Source: Clostridia bacterium
GTDB taxonomy: Bacteria; Bacillota; Clostridia; Christensenellales; UBA1242
Direction of reading: 5' to 3'
NCBI GenBank assembly: GCA_028702545.1
Contig: JAQVOQ010000008.1
Location: 1-21,151, forward strand
DNA: 21,151 nucleotides
The notes below the pieces were generated by a model that searched no databases, had not been told where the DNA came from, and was given only the letters and a program-made list of their open reading frames with translations. Positions 1-7,852 of this stretch are shown piece after piece; the first letter of the stretch is position 1, and the number at the start of each line of letters is the position of its first letter. The translations under genes were made by a program, and so were the position numbers.

Positions 1-2805
1 GTGGTGAGTAGCACACTAAATATAATAGGTGTGTTTAAAGTAAAAAACACTTTTATTAAAAATGCTAAACTGCTTGCAGGATTAGATAATTTTGCTCGTA
101 TGCCGTCTAAGGTAGAACCTGATGCAGATGAGTTAAAAGAGCAAATAGCAAATGCAAAAAGCGACTTAAAAACTAAGCTAGATAAATTTAAAGAACTGTT
201 TTGCACGAATAATTTGCAGGATATTGAAAATAATTTATTAGCGGCTAAAATTAATCTATTAAAGATGATAGAAGTGGTTGAGGCGTTTGACATGCATTAT
301 AAAAAATCAAAACGCGATAAGGCGCTACTTGATTATAACGACTTAGAGCATTATACGGTTGAAATATTAAAAAATGATGTATTAAAAGAGGCTATAAAAT
401 CGCGATATCAATATGTGTTCATTGATGAATATCAAGATACTAATGGTTTGCAAGAGCAAATAGTTTCAAATATCGTTAGCGATAGTAATGCGTTTATGGT
501 GGGCGATGTAAAGCAAAGCATTTATATGTTTAGAGAGTGCGACCCTCAAATTTTTGTCAATAAGTATGAAAAATATAAAACCGATAAAAAAAGCATTAAA
601 ATTGACCTTAATGCAAATTTTAGAAGCGAAAAAACCATTTTAGATTTTGCTAATTTTGTTTTTAGCAATATTATGAGAGAGAGCGTTGCAAGTGTTGATT
701 ATAAAAACACGGCGAGTTTTGTTTCAGGAGCAAAATATTTACCTAGTACATTAAACGAGCCACTAGTTAGCGTAGATATTATTGATAGCGCCGACTTAAA
801 AGAAGAAAAAGAAGAAGAGGAAAAACTCAGTGTTTATAGCGTTCTAGAACATATCAAACAGCAAGAAGAAAATAAAGAAGACGGCAAATTAAATATAGCT
901 ACCGTTGAGGCAAGAGTTGCGGCAAATAAAATTAAACACTTTTTAAACAAAAAAATATACGATGCCAAACTAAAAGAATATAGGAGTGTTAATTATTCCG
1001 ATATTGCAATACTAACTCGCGTTAGGGGAGAATATATTAAAAAAGTTTGTTCTGAGCTTATCCAGTTAGGCGTTCCAATTAATGCAAAATATAAAGATAA
1101 AATTTTTGATACTTATGAGGCACATTTAATAAATAATTATTTGAGGCTAATAAACAATCAACAAGACGATATAGCCTTAGTTAGCGTGCTATCTTCAAAT
1201 ATGTTTAAGGTTTCATTTGATGATTTGAGTAAAATTAGAATTGCAAATGTTAGCAAAAAGCATTTTTATGAGGCTGTTAATCAATATGTAAGCGAAAACA
1301 AAGCCTCACAAGTTAGCATAAAGATTAATGAACTTTTTGAGCATTTAGCTGAGTTTAGAGCTATGCTAAATTATTTAAGCGTGCCAAACTTAATTAAAGA
1401 AGTTGTTGAAAAATATGACCTAGAAAATTATTTGTTATCACTACCGAGTGGCAGGGAGCGAGTTGCCAATATAACTATGTTAATTAGCGTTAGCAAAAAG
1501 CCACAATTAGAGCATAATTTATATAAATATATTGACTATATAGAAACTTTTGGCGAAACGGAAGAGTATGAGGTTAATACTAGCACTAGTGCTAGTAGTG
1601 TTACTATCACAACAATTCATTCAAGTAAAGGCTTAGAGTATCCAATAGTAATTTTAATAGGTGCAGGGCGAGATTTTACAAAAACGCATGAATATAACGA
1701 AATTTTAATAAACAAAAACTTAGGTTTTGGCGTTCGTTATTACGACCTATTGGGCAGGACAAGAAGTGATACCATAGTTAGAAATGCAATAAACGAAAAA
1801 AACAAAGAACAACAGTTAGCAGAAGAGATGAGGTTATTTTATGTTGCTATTACTCGTGCTAAAAATCACCTTGTTTTAATAGGCAAAATTTCCTTGAAAA
1901 AAATAGAGGCGATAAACAGTGGTTATTCTATTAAAAATGCAAAGAGTTACTTGGAGTGGGTACTTGGCAGTTTGCGAGTGCACGATTTGAACGCTTTAAA
2001 GCAAAACAAAAGCAAAATTGATGTTAAATTGGATAAAGATACAACTTGCAGTTTTGATGTGTGCGACATAAGTTCGCTAAGTGCACAATTAAGTGTTCAA
2101 GCCCCATTAGTTTTTGCTAAACCAAATGCTATATACAAACAACAATTTGAACGAGTTTTTAATTTCAAATATGCTCATACTAGCAGTAGTGAGGTTGTTG
2201 CAAAAAGCACTGTTACTGAGGTTTTACAAAAAGATGACGAAGTTGTAAGCAACTATTCTATAAAAAAGTTTAGGATAGATGAAGTTTTTAAAACGCGAGA
2301 GGAACTTGATTTTTCTAGAATTGGTAGCGTTTATCACTTAGTTATGGAAAACATTGATTTTAGCATAACCACAATGGAAGAATTGGACAAAAAACTAAGT
2401 GAGCTAATTGAAAGTAGAGTTTTGCCGATAGATACATTAGAACTAATTGACAAGAGCAAAATTTTAAAAGCCACCTTAGCGGTTAGTCAACTAATTAAAG
2501 ACGCTACCGATATAAGAAGAGAACAACAATTTATGATGTATGTGCCCTATAACGAAGTATTTAAAAATTCGCTTGTTGAGGATAAAATTTTAATTCAGGG
2601 TGTAATAGACTTAATAGTTGTTAAAAAAGATGAAATTATAATAGTAGATTATAAAACTACGCGTCTAAATTCCGAAGAGGAACTTGCAAAAAAATATGCA
2701 ACTCAACTAAACCTTTACAAAAAAGCCTATGAGCTTGCAAGTGGCAAAACAGTTAGTAAAAAACTTATTTACTCGTTCTACTTAAATAATATGGTAAATG
2801 TTTGA
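1..2805 (+). CDS. addA: ATP-dependent helicase/nuclease subunit A (AddA), 5' end outside the window
   Basis: AddA is the 3'-5' helicase plus nuclease subunit of AddAB, the Bacillota counterpart of RecBCD, which resects double-strand breaks for RecA loading. The frame is open from the first base. The 934 residues seen start before a DYNDLEH motif (111-117) and contain UvrD-type motifs in order: Walker B IDEYQD (141-146), GDVKQSIYMF (168-177), NFRSE (206-210), TIHSSKGLEYP (538-548) and EEMRLFYVAITRA (608-620). A RecB-family nuclease domain follows, with GSVYH (775-779), GVIDL (867-871) and the catalytic VDYKT (882-886). The Walker A motif is absent, and the family is usually about 1,200 residues, so roughly 250-300 N-terminal residues lie upstream of the window. 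The GTG at position 1 is therefore not the true start. AddB, if present, is probably encoded just upstream. The gene ends at a stop codon that overlaps a promoter for the next gene. Confidence 0.95.
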   Translation: MVSSTLNIIGVFKVKNTFIKNAKLLAGLDNFARMPSKVEPDADELKEQIANAKSDLKTKLDKFKELFCTNNLQDIENNLLAAKINLLKMIEVVEAFDMHYKKSKRDKALLDYNDLEHYTVEILKNDVLKEAIKSRYQYVFIDEYQDTNGLQEQIVSNIVSDSNAFMVGDVKQSIYMFRECDPQIFVNKYEKYKTDKKSIKIDLNANFRSEKTILDFANFVFSNIMRESVASVDYKNTASFVSGAKYLPSTLNEPLVSVDIIDSADLKEEKEEEEKLSVYSVLEHIKQQEENKEDGKLNIATVEARVAANKIKHFLNKKIYDAKLKEYRSVNYSDIAILTRVRGEYIKKVCSELIQLGVPINAKYKDKIFDTYEAHLINNYLRLINNQQDDIALVSVLSSNMFKVSFDDLSKIRIANVSKKHFYEAVNQYVSENKASQVSIKINELFEHLAEFRAMLNYLSVPNLIKEVVEKYDLENYLLSLPSGRERVANITMLISVSKKPQLEHNLYKYIDYIETFGETEEYEVNTSTSASSVTITTIHSSKGLEYPIVILIGAGRDFTKTHEYNEILINKNLGFGVRYYDLLGRTRSDTIVRNAINEKNKEQQLAEEMRLFYVAITRAKNHLVLIGKISLKKIEAINSGYSIKNAKSYLEWVLGSLRVHDLNALKQNKSKIDVKLDKDTTCSFDVCDISSLSAQLSVQAPLVFAKPNAIYKQQFERVFNFKYAHTSSSEVVAKSTVTEVLQKDDEVVSNYSIKKFRIDEVFKTREELDFSRIGSVYHLVMENIDFSITTMEELDKKLSELIESRVLPIDTLELIDKSKILKATLAVSQLIKDATDIRREQQFMMYVPYNEVFKNSLVEDKILIQGVIDLIVVKKDEIIIVDYKTTRLNSEEELAKKYATQLNLYKKAYELASGKTVSKKLIYSFYLNNMVNV

Positions 2806-2830
2806 CAAAAAGCCAAACAAACCATATAAT
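2802..2830 (+). promoter_or_regulatory. Consensus sigma-A promoter for the membrane/coiled-coil gene
   Basis: TTGACA at 2802-2807 and TATAAT at 2825-2830 are separated by exactly 17 bases. Both hexamers match the housekeeping consensus perfectly. The -35 box overlaps the addA stop codon (2803-2805). The next start codon is at 2901, leaving an untranslated leader of about 65 nt. The prediction is that the downstream gene is transcribed strongly and independently of addA. Confidence 0.85.
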
Positions 2831-2900
2831 TTACATAAGAAATTATGTTTTTATGCAGATAGTTGTTTGAGCTATAATGTTTTAAATTGAGGAGAAATAT

Positions 2901-4652
2901 ATGTATTCAAATTTATATTTAGCAATGTTTGATAGTTTAAAAAGTCTTTTTGAAGGTCTTTCGGAATTAATTAAGTTGAGTGAAGCTTCTACAATTGCTT
3001 TAATTGCTTTTGCAGCAATTCTTCTTGCAACTTTTATGAGCACTAAATTTGCTATAGAAATTACTACGAACAAAGCAGTTAATAAAATTAACAAATATCT
3101 AGAAAAAAAGCCTTTTGTAAATGAAGAGAATTTGGTTGAATTTAATAACCTTATGAAGTCTATTCCTAAGCCTATGCGTTATCAGTGGCAACAATATATG
3201 TTAAATAGGGAATCTGTTCCTAGTAAATTTATGACGCAAAATAATTGCATTGAAAGGCCTTTTAAATCAAGTTCTTATGAGCAAACAATTTTGTATGCTA
3301 AAAATACAATCAATATTTTTACATTATTATTGTTAGTTATCAACTTGGCGAGTACAAGGATAGCGACAAATGTACCACTTATGTTATTTGAAGTTAGCAT
3401 TACTCCTATTATTTTCTTTGTATTAGGAACTTTGTTAATTATTATGTTGCGCGCTAGAAGAAAAGCCGTTGTAACTGACCTTTATTACAATTTTGACTAT
3501 ATGTTAAACGGACTTGATAAAGCAATAGAAACAATACCAGCCTTTGTGGATTATGAAATTTTGTTTAGCAGAAAAGAAATTAAACAAGGAATCCCTGCAT
3601 TGCAAGATTACTTGGAGAATAGGGCATTATTTGAGCAAGAACAATTAGAAAAAGCAAAAGCCGGTGCTATTGAGCATGACAAATATGATTTTTCTGAACT
3701 TAACATCAATGGTAGTTTAGTTATGGAACGCGCGATGAGAGAAGCAGAATATTATTTAGGTAATCGTTCAAGATTATTAACTGAAGTAGAACAATTAGAA
3801 GGCGCAAAAGATTCTAATGCAAGGTCTTATTCAGAAGCTACTAAAACGCTTCAAAGAAAATTAAGAGATATTAAAGAAAATTTAGAAAGGCTAAGAGATA
3901 GTTTAGCAAATGCTACTAACAAAATTGACTCTAACTATATTAGAAAACAACAAGCGGACGAAATTAAAAAACAACAAACGCTAGAAAAAGAAGTTGCAGC
4001 AATAACTAATCGTTTTAACAAAGATATTGCAATAATAGATGATGAAATAGGTAAAAGAAATAGAGAGATTAGCGAGCAAAGAGGATATTTAGAAAAAGCT
4101 ATGAGTGGCGAGTTTAATGAATTTTCTAAACGAGTTTATGAGCAATTAAACGAATTAGTAGAAGAAAGAAATAAAAATGCTGTTGAAAATTTAAGAAGAG
4201 AAAAACGATCTTTAGAAGAAGAGCTTTATACTTCTAATACTATAATGGTAGAAAAAGAAGTATTGTTTAAAGAAAAACTTGAAATGATGAACAAACAAGA
4301 AGAAGTGTTAAAAGCAAAAGATGAAGAGATTGAACTTAAAGAAGAGTTTATTAAAGGTCAAACGGCTAGAATAAAAGAACTTGAAAGTGGTAAAGTTATA
4401 TCAAGATACTTTGACGCTAATGGAAATGAATTTTTCTATGATGAAATAGGCAAACCTTATTATAGAGATCAAAGAGGAAACACAATTTATTATGATAATG
4501 ATTCTCTTGATGATGAGGATGAAGAGGATGTACTAGCTCCAGTAGTTGCGCCAAAACTAATTTCAAAGGCAAAGGTAACTCCTAGTACAGCCACGGGCAA
4601 ACCTAAAACTTCAGGCACTCCAAAACCTAAAAAACCAGAGGAAAAAAATTAA
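2901..4652 (+). CDS. Unrecognised membrane-anchored coiled-coil protein with C-terminal aromatic repeats
   Basis: I do not recognise this 583-residue protein. It has a hydrophobic segment at about 31-54, then a soluble stretch, then two closely spaced hydrophobic segments at about 134-152 and 159-183 ending in a basic RARRK stop-transfer motif. Residues about 285-495 are charged, K/E/Q-rich and heptad-like, consistent with a long coiled coil. Residues 503-531 contain three aromatic mini-repeats (YFDANGNEFF, YDEIGKPYY, RDQRGNTIYY). An acidic patch (DDEDEED) and a lysine/proline-rich tail follow. GAGGAG upstream of the ATG supports the start. The gene has its own perfect promoter and its own terminator, so it is monocistronic. 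Topology suggests a membrane anchor with a large filamentous cytoplasmic or external region. A role in envelope organisation or cell shape is only a guess. The gene composition matches its neighbours. Confidence 0.75.
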   Translation: MYSNLYLAMFDSLKSLFEGLSELIKLSEASTIALIAFAAILLATFMSTKFAIEITTNKAVNKINKYLEKKPFVNEENLVEFNNLMKSIPKPMRYQWQQYMLNRESVPSKFMTQNNCIERPFKSSSYEQTILYAKNTINIFTLLLLVINLASTRIATNVPLMLFEVSITPIIFFVLGTLLIIMLRARRKAVVTDLYYNFDYMLNGLDKAIETIPAFVDYEILFSRKEIKQGIPALQDYLENRALFEQEQLEKAKAGAIEHDKYDFSELNINGSLVMERAMREAEYYLGNRSRLLTEVEQLEGAKDSNARSYSEATKTLQRKLRDIKENLERLRDSLANATNKIDSNYIRKQQADEIKKQQTLEKEVAAITNRFNKDIAIIDDEIGKRNREISEQRGYLEKAMSGEFNEFSKRVYEQLNELVEERNKNAVENLRREKRSLEEELYTSNTIMVEKEVLFKEKLEMMNKQEEVLKAKDEEIELKEEFIKGQTARIKELESGKVISRYFDANGNEFFYDEIGKPYYRDQRGNTIYYDNDSLDDEDEEDVLAPVVAPKLISKAKVTPSTATGKPKTSGTPKPKKPEEKN

Positions 4653-4665
4653 CAACATAAAAATT

Positions 4666-4699
4666 AAAAAACTTAAAAGGCAACTTTTAAGTTTTTTTT
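4666..4699. terminator. Bidirectional intrinsic terminator between convergent genes
   Basis: A 14-bp perfect inverted repeat (4666-4679 with 4684-4697) closes on a GCAA tetraloop. On the plus strand it ends in a run of eight T. On the minus strand the A-run at its left edge becomes a T-run. It lies 14 nt after the plus-strand coiled-coil gene and beyond the 3' end of the minus-strand PRC-barrel gene, so it can end both transcripts. Confidence 0.85.
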
Positions 4700-4724
4700 A
4701 TAGTAGCAATATTTGTATAATTAT

Positions 4725-5948
4725 TTATTTACTAAATTTTATTAATTCTTGAAGTTTTCCGTGTAACAAAGTTTTGTCTATTTTACTTTGACTAATATTT
4801 TCACCCCTTTTAATAATTATTTCGTTATTTAAAGTATAAATATTTTTTGTACAAATACGATTTAGTAAAAAACTCGTATTACAAAGTACTTTAGTAGGCA
4901 AGGCGGTCTTTTCATTAAATACAAAATTTTTTGCTCGTGGTAAGCGTGGTTTCTCCTCAACAGTGCTTAGTGCTTTTGTTTTTGGTAATTTTTTAGGTTT
5001 TTCTTTTTTTAATCTTTTAGGTTTAACTACTTCTTTAACATCTTCTTTTAGTTGTTCAATTTGACCCGTTAATTCTTCTTTCTTTTGAATTAATTGCTGT
5101 TTTGCTTTTTCTAATTCTTCATTTGCCTCATCAATCCCTTTTGTAATTTCAAAAACGCTTTCATCTTGTGAGTTGGGTTGTTCTATAATTTCTGGCGATA
5201 TTTTTTTATTTATAGGCTCTTCTTTAACCAATTCATTACTATTAGAAACTTTTTGTTCTTCTACAGCTAAAATTTTATTTTTTTTAGGTTCTGGCTCTGG
5301 CTCAGGTTTAAGTTCTGGTTTAGGCTCTGGCTTATGCTCGGGTTTAAGTTCTGGTTTTGGCTCTGGCTTAGGTTCAGACACTGGTTCAGGTTTTGGTTTA
5401 GAATTTTTTGGTGCAACTTCAGTCTGCATTATTTTTACTTTTGTTTTTTCTAAATCTGCTTTTGGTTTTGGGAAACTCTTTTCCTTAAAATTATTTATAT
5501 TTATAGGCTTATTTTCATCCTGTAAAATCAGCGTATCTTGACCGCTTACTACAATTTGTTCTGGCGTTAGTTCTTTGCCTGATTTTAATTCAATTATTTG
5601 AAGGGCATTTTTTTCATCTAATATTACATCGCCAACTCTATCAATCAAATTTCCACTAACGGTGTAAATAGGCGTATTTATTGGATTATTTTGCCTCTGT
5701 TCATCAATATCGGGCAAATTAGGTATAATTGCCTGACTATTTTTTATTATCACCGCATTTTCGCCTATACTAAAAACTTCTTTTGCCGGCAAAAATTTTT
5801 GTTCTAACATATCTTGATCGTCAAACAATACGAGCCACTTTAATTTTTTTAAGTTTTTGTTGAAAACAGCATTTTTTATTGTGCCTTCAGTTTTGCCTTC
5901 GTATAAGCTTATAACTGGTTTACTTAAAAGCTCCGATAATCTTCTCAT
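4725..5948 (-). CDS. PRC-barrel-like protein with PKPE-repeat linker, coiled coil and C-terminal beta domain
   Basis: This 407-residue protein appears modular. Residues 1-75 look like a PRC-barrel: RLSELLSKPVISL, then GKTEGTIKNAVF, then a WLVLFDD strand and PAKEVFSIGENAVII. Residues about 92-145 look like a second copy (PIYTVSGNLIDRVGDVILDE, then a VVSGQDTLIL strand). Residues 184-224 are a lysine/proline/glutamate linker with KPEP/KPEL repeats. Residues 272-308 look like a coiled coil, followed by a very basic stretch (309-340). The last 55 residues (about 353-407) form a separate beta-rich module around RICTKNIYTLNNEIIIKRGE and end in GKLQELI. There is no signal peptide or membrane segment. 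AGGAGG six bases before the ATG supports the start. PRC-barrel proteins occur in RNA processing, photosynthesis and sporulation; which applies here cannot be said. The gene is monocistronic, convergent with the coiled-coil gene and divergent from the SPFH gene. The domain assignment comes from reading motifs and needs a profile search. Confidence 0.7.
   Translation of the reverse strand: MRRLSELLSKPVISLYEGKTEGTIKNAVFNKNLKKLKWLVLFDDQDMLEQKFLPAKEVFSIGENAVIIKNSQAIIPNLPDIDEQRQNNPINTPIYTVSGNLIDRVGDVILDEKNALQIIELKSGKELTPEQIVVSGQDTLILQDENKPININNFKEKSFPKPKADLEKTKVKIMQTEVAPKNSKPKPEPVSEPKPEPKPELKPEHKPEPKPELKPEPEPEPKKNKILAVEEQKVSNSNELVKEEPINKKISPEIIEQPNSQDESVFEITKGIDEANEELEKAKQQLIQKKEELTGQIEQLKEDVKEVVKPKRLKKEKPKKLPKTKALSTVEEKPRLPRAKNFVFNEKTALPTKVLCNTSFLLNRICTKNIYTLNNEIIIKRGENISQSKIDKTLLHGKLQELIKFSK
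5305..5376 (-). repeat. 36-bp tandem duplication encoding KPEP/KPEL repeats
   Basis: Positions 5305-5340 and 5341-5376 are adjacent 36-base copies that agree at 32 of 36 positions by eye. Each encodes about 12 residues of the PKPE linker in the minus-strand PRC-barrel gene. Shorter degenerate units of the same hexamer (ggctct/ggttta on the plus strand) flank them. Because 36 is a multiple of three, gain or loss of a copy would keep the reading frame. Confidence 0.85.
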
Positions 5949-6058
5949 AAATATCCTCCTAGTATGTTATTTAATTTATATGTTTTGTATCTTTAAAATA
6001 TTAGTGGACAGGCGTTATTTTTTTCTTTTATTTTTTAAATTAATAATATTTATAGCAA

Positions 6059-6088
6059 TTGCATTATATTTTATGTTTATGATATAAT
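6059..6088 (+). promoter_or_regulatory. Extended -10 promoter for the SPFH gene
   Basis: TATAAT at 6083-6088 is preceded by TG with one base between (TGATATAAT), an extended -10 element. A partial -35, TTGCAT, lies at 6059-6064 with an 18-base spacer. The SPFH start codon is 22 bases downstream of the -10 box, so the leader is very short. Confidence 0.65.
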
Positions 6089-6110
6089 CATTATTAATAA
6101 AGGAGTGCGT

Positions 6111-7232
6111 ATGGGAATACTTAAAAATATGTTAAAATTCTTTTCATCGGCCATTGAATGCCCAGATAAGTTTGCAGATGAATTGCTATATATTGCACCC
6201 TTAAGAAGAAATTTTATAAAAATAGGCGCTACACTTTTAGTGCGTAAAAATTTTATAGCAATTATTGCAGTTAAAGGCAAGGTTACCGATGTTTTTATTC
6301 AAGGTAAACACAAATTATTTTTAGGAGCTATGCCACTTACGGCGAGAGTTGTTAATTTTAAAACTAAAAAGAAAGGTGACAAGAAAAAAGAAAAGTTTAA
6401 AGGCGAGATTTATTTTGTAAACTTAGATAATTTTACTCAAGAATTTATAGGAGTAGAACCGTTTATTATAAAGGATGAAAAATTAGGCAAGGCAAAAGTT
6501 AGGGCAAATGGTCAATTTGCTTTTAATATTATAAATGCAAAGACTTTTATTGAAGTTTGTTTAATTAATTGGGCTTATCTAAAAGCTCATACTGTAAAAA
6601 AACAATTAAGCGTTTGGGTGAGTGCTCAGGTTATTAAAGCACTGCAATACTTAAACTTGCCGTTATTTGAATTTGCAAAAAATAGCCAGTATATTGCCGA
6701 GCGAATTTCTCCTAATATTACTAAAAAATTTTTAAGTTATGGAATGGAGATTAACGACCTAAAAATAACCGAAACTTTTATTCCAAATAAGTTTGCAGTT
6801 ATGTTGAGCGAAATGGAAGACGAAAATAGTAAAAGCTCATTAAAAAATGATTATATAAAAGGCACAGCATATATACCTATTAATAATGAAAATAAAAGCA
6901 TTACAAAAAATCATTATTACGATGATGATAAGGAGTATGACCAAATGAGTTCATCGGACGAATTTTATGACTTTAATAATATTGTTCAACAGTTGCCAGT
7001 TTATAACGAGTATAAACCGTCAAATGAACATGTGCTAATAGATGAAGATATGGATTATTTAAATAAAAATATAAAAACCTGTATAAACTGCGGTGCAAGC
7101 ATTGCCAAAGATGCATTTGCGTGCTATAATTGCGGAGTAAAACAAACGCAAAAAAGAGTTTGTCCAAATTGTAATGCAGAGATTAAAGAGGGCGAGTTTG
7201 TTTGTCCAAATTGCAGAAGCATCATAATATAG
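6111..7232 (+). CDS. SPFH-domain protein with two C-terminal zinc ribbons (YdjI-like)
   Basis: The 373-residue product has an N-terminal SPFH/band-7-like region at about 25-235, opening with YIAPLRRNFIKIGATLLVRKN. A variable acidic linker follows (about 236-320). Two zinc ribbons close the protein: C324/C327 with C338/C341, and C351/C354 with C365/C368. This layout matches the family that includes B. subtilis YdjI, formerly annotated 'virion core protein', which works with PspA at the membrane in envelope stress. There is no transmembrane helix, so association would be peripheral. The GTG at 6105 shares its first base with the AGGAG Shine-Dalgarno (6101-6105), so the ATG at 6111, five bases after it, is preferred. 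No pspA, ydjG or ydjH is visible beside it. It is followed after 24 bases by a small DUF1858 gene, probably in the same transcript. Family call is good; function in this organism is inferred. Confidence 0.8.
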   Translation: MGILKNMLKFFSSAIECPDKFADELLYIAPLRRNFIKIGATLLVRKNFIAIIAVKGKVTDVFIQGKHKLFLGAMPLTARVVNFKTKKKGDKKKEKFKGEIYFVNLDNFTQEFIGVEPFIIKDEKLGKAKVRANGQFAFNIINAKTFIEVCLINWAYLKAHTVKKQLSVWVSAQVIKALQYLNLPLFEFAKNSQYIAERISPNITKKFLSYGMEINDLKITETFIPNKFAVMLSEMEDENSKSSLKNDYIKGTAYIPINNENKSITKNHYYDDDKEYDQMSSSDEFYDFNNIVQQLPVYNEYKPSNEHVLIDEDMDYLNKNIKTCINCGASIAKDAFACYNCGVKQTQKRVCPNCNAEIKEGEFVCPNCRSIII

Positions 7233-7256
7233 TAAAAGAGAGGAAGATATAATTTT

Positions 7257-7457
7257 ATGCAGAAAATAACAAAAGATATGACGATAGGTCAAGTGCTAGA
7301 AATAGATGAGCGTTTAGCTATGGTTTTTTTAGGCTTTGGCTTACATTGTCTTTCATGTCCTATGGGCCAAATGGAAAATTTGGAAGAGGCAGCAGAAGTA
7401 CACGGAATAGAACTTGATATGCTACTTGAACAATTAAATGAAATGCTTGAGGTTTAA
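7257..7457 (+). CDS. DUF1858-domain CxxC protein (hybrid-cluster-protein-associated disulfide domain)
   Basis: The 66-residue product matches the small DUF1858/TIGR03980 family: KDMTIGQVLEIDERL, then GFGLHCLSCPMG with a CxxC pair (C31, C34), then ENLEEAAEVHGIELDMLLEQLNE. Family members are often found near hybrid cluster proteins or as a fused module in redox enzymes, and the two cysteines are thought to form a disulfide or bind a ligand. The exact reaction is not established. The start has only a distant AGAGGA, about 12 bases upstream, so translation may be weak or coupled to the SPFH gene. The gene is the last of the SPFH transcript and is followed by an intrinsic terminator. No hybrid cluster protein gene is in the window. 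Confidence 0.85.
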   Translation: MQKITKDMTIGQVLEIDERLAMVFLGFGLHCLSCPMGQMENLEEAAEVHGIELDMLLEQLNEMLEV

Positions 7458-7474
7458 TAAAATTTATTTAAAAC

Positions 7475-7504
7475 AAAAAAAAGCACCTGTTTAGGTGTTT
7501 TTTT
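7475..7504 (+). terminator. Intrinsic terminator after the DUF1858 gene
   Basis: CACCT (7484-7488) pairs with AGGTG (7493-7497) around a GTTT loop. The stem is extended by a G-T pair and by the A-run/T-run on either side, and it ends in seven T (7498-7504). It separates the SPFH transcript from the S10 operon. Confidence 0.85.
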
Positions 7505-7641
7505 ATTTAAATGCTATAAATTGGAAATAATTAAACAAAATAGTTTTTATAAGTTATTGCACTTTTTTTGTTAATGTGTTAACTTAATCAAGTCTTAAAA
7601 ATATGCAGTTAAAAAAAGTTTTATAAAAGCATAAAAAACTA
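7505..7641. other. AT-rich spacer upstream of the S10 promoter
   Basis: No gene or ORF of note is seen in this part of the 427-base gap between the DUF1858 gene and rpsJ. It is very AT-rich and contains a short inverted repeat, GTTAA-TGTG-TTAAC at 7570-7583. The last 30 bases before the -35 box are mostly A and T and could act as an UP element. The rest of the gap holds the S10 promoter and leader. Confidence 0.5.
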
Positions 7642-7670
7642 TTGACATACGTGGACTTTTATTATAAAAT
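7642..7670 (+). promoter_or_regulatory. Promoter of the S10 operon
   Basis: TTGACA at 7642-7647 is a perfect -35 box. TAAAAT at 7665-7670, 17 bases downstream, matches the -10 consensus at five of six bases. TATAAA at 7663-7668 would also match but leaves only a 15-base spacer. A/T-rich sequence lies upstream. Transcription would begin near 7677, giving a leader of roughly 200 nt before rpsJ. Confidence 0.8.
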
Positions 7671-7747
7671 GAATAAACTGAAGTATTTAAGGGATGAAGT
7701 TGAAAGTTACTACAAATTAATTCATTTTGAAATTTGGAGAGAATTTT

Positions 7748-7852
7748 GGCTGACCTAGCCTAACAAAGATTTAGGCGACTAACTAGTATGCACACTTAAA
7801 ATTTTTTTTTGAGCCTCAGTATGATACACACGGTAAAGTGTATTAAATGTGC
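7748..7852 (+). promoter_or_regulatory. Structured 5' leader of the S10 operon, probable r-protein autoregulatory RNA
   Basis: GGCT (7748-7751) can pair with AGCC (7757-7760). The overlapping GCCTAA (7758-7763) can instead pair with TTAGGC (7771-7776) around a 7-nt loop, so these two stems exclude each other. Further on, GCACACTTAA (7790-7799) pairs with TTAAATGTGC (7843-7852) with one mismatch. That stem encloses a smaller hairpin, ATACAC/GTGTAT (7824-7829 with 7838-7843), and a run of nine T (7802-7810). The rpsJ Shine-Dalgarno starts 22 bases after the structure. In E. coli, L4 binds the S10 leader; whether L4 or another protein binds here is inference. I do not recognise the fold as a named family, and no T-box or riboswitch motif is seen. 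Confidence 0.5.

Noticed and set aside
1..3. GTG at position 1 as the addA start
   Set aside because: The N-terminal Walker A region is missing and the frame is open to the window edge, so the gene begins upstream.
5173..5541. 122-residue plus-strand ORF rich in Gly/Ser (GSGSG repeats)
   Set aside because: It is the antisense shadow of the PKPE repeat in the minus-strand gene, with no Shine-Dalgarno and no domain.
5949..6058. Promoter for the minus-strand PRC-barrel gene
   Set aside because: A TATAAA box is visible on the minus strand about 25 bases upstream of the Shine-Dalgarno, but no -35 hexamer lies at a suitable distance, so I did not call it.
6973..7292. Two minus-strand ORFs with cysteine-rich or aromatic products
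   Set aside because: They are antisense shadows of the zinc-ribbon end of the SPFH gene.
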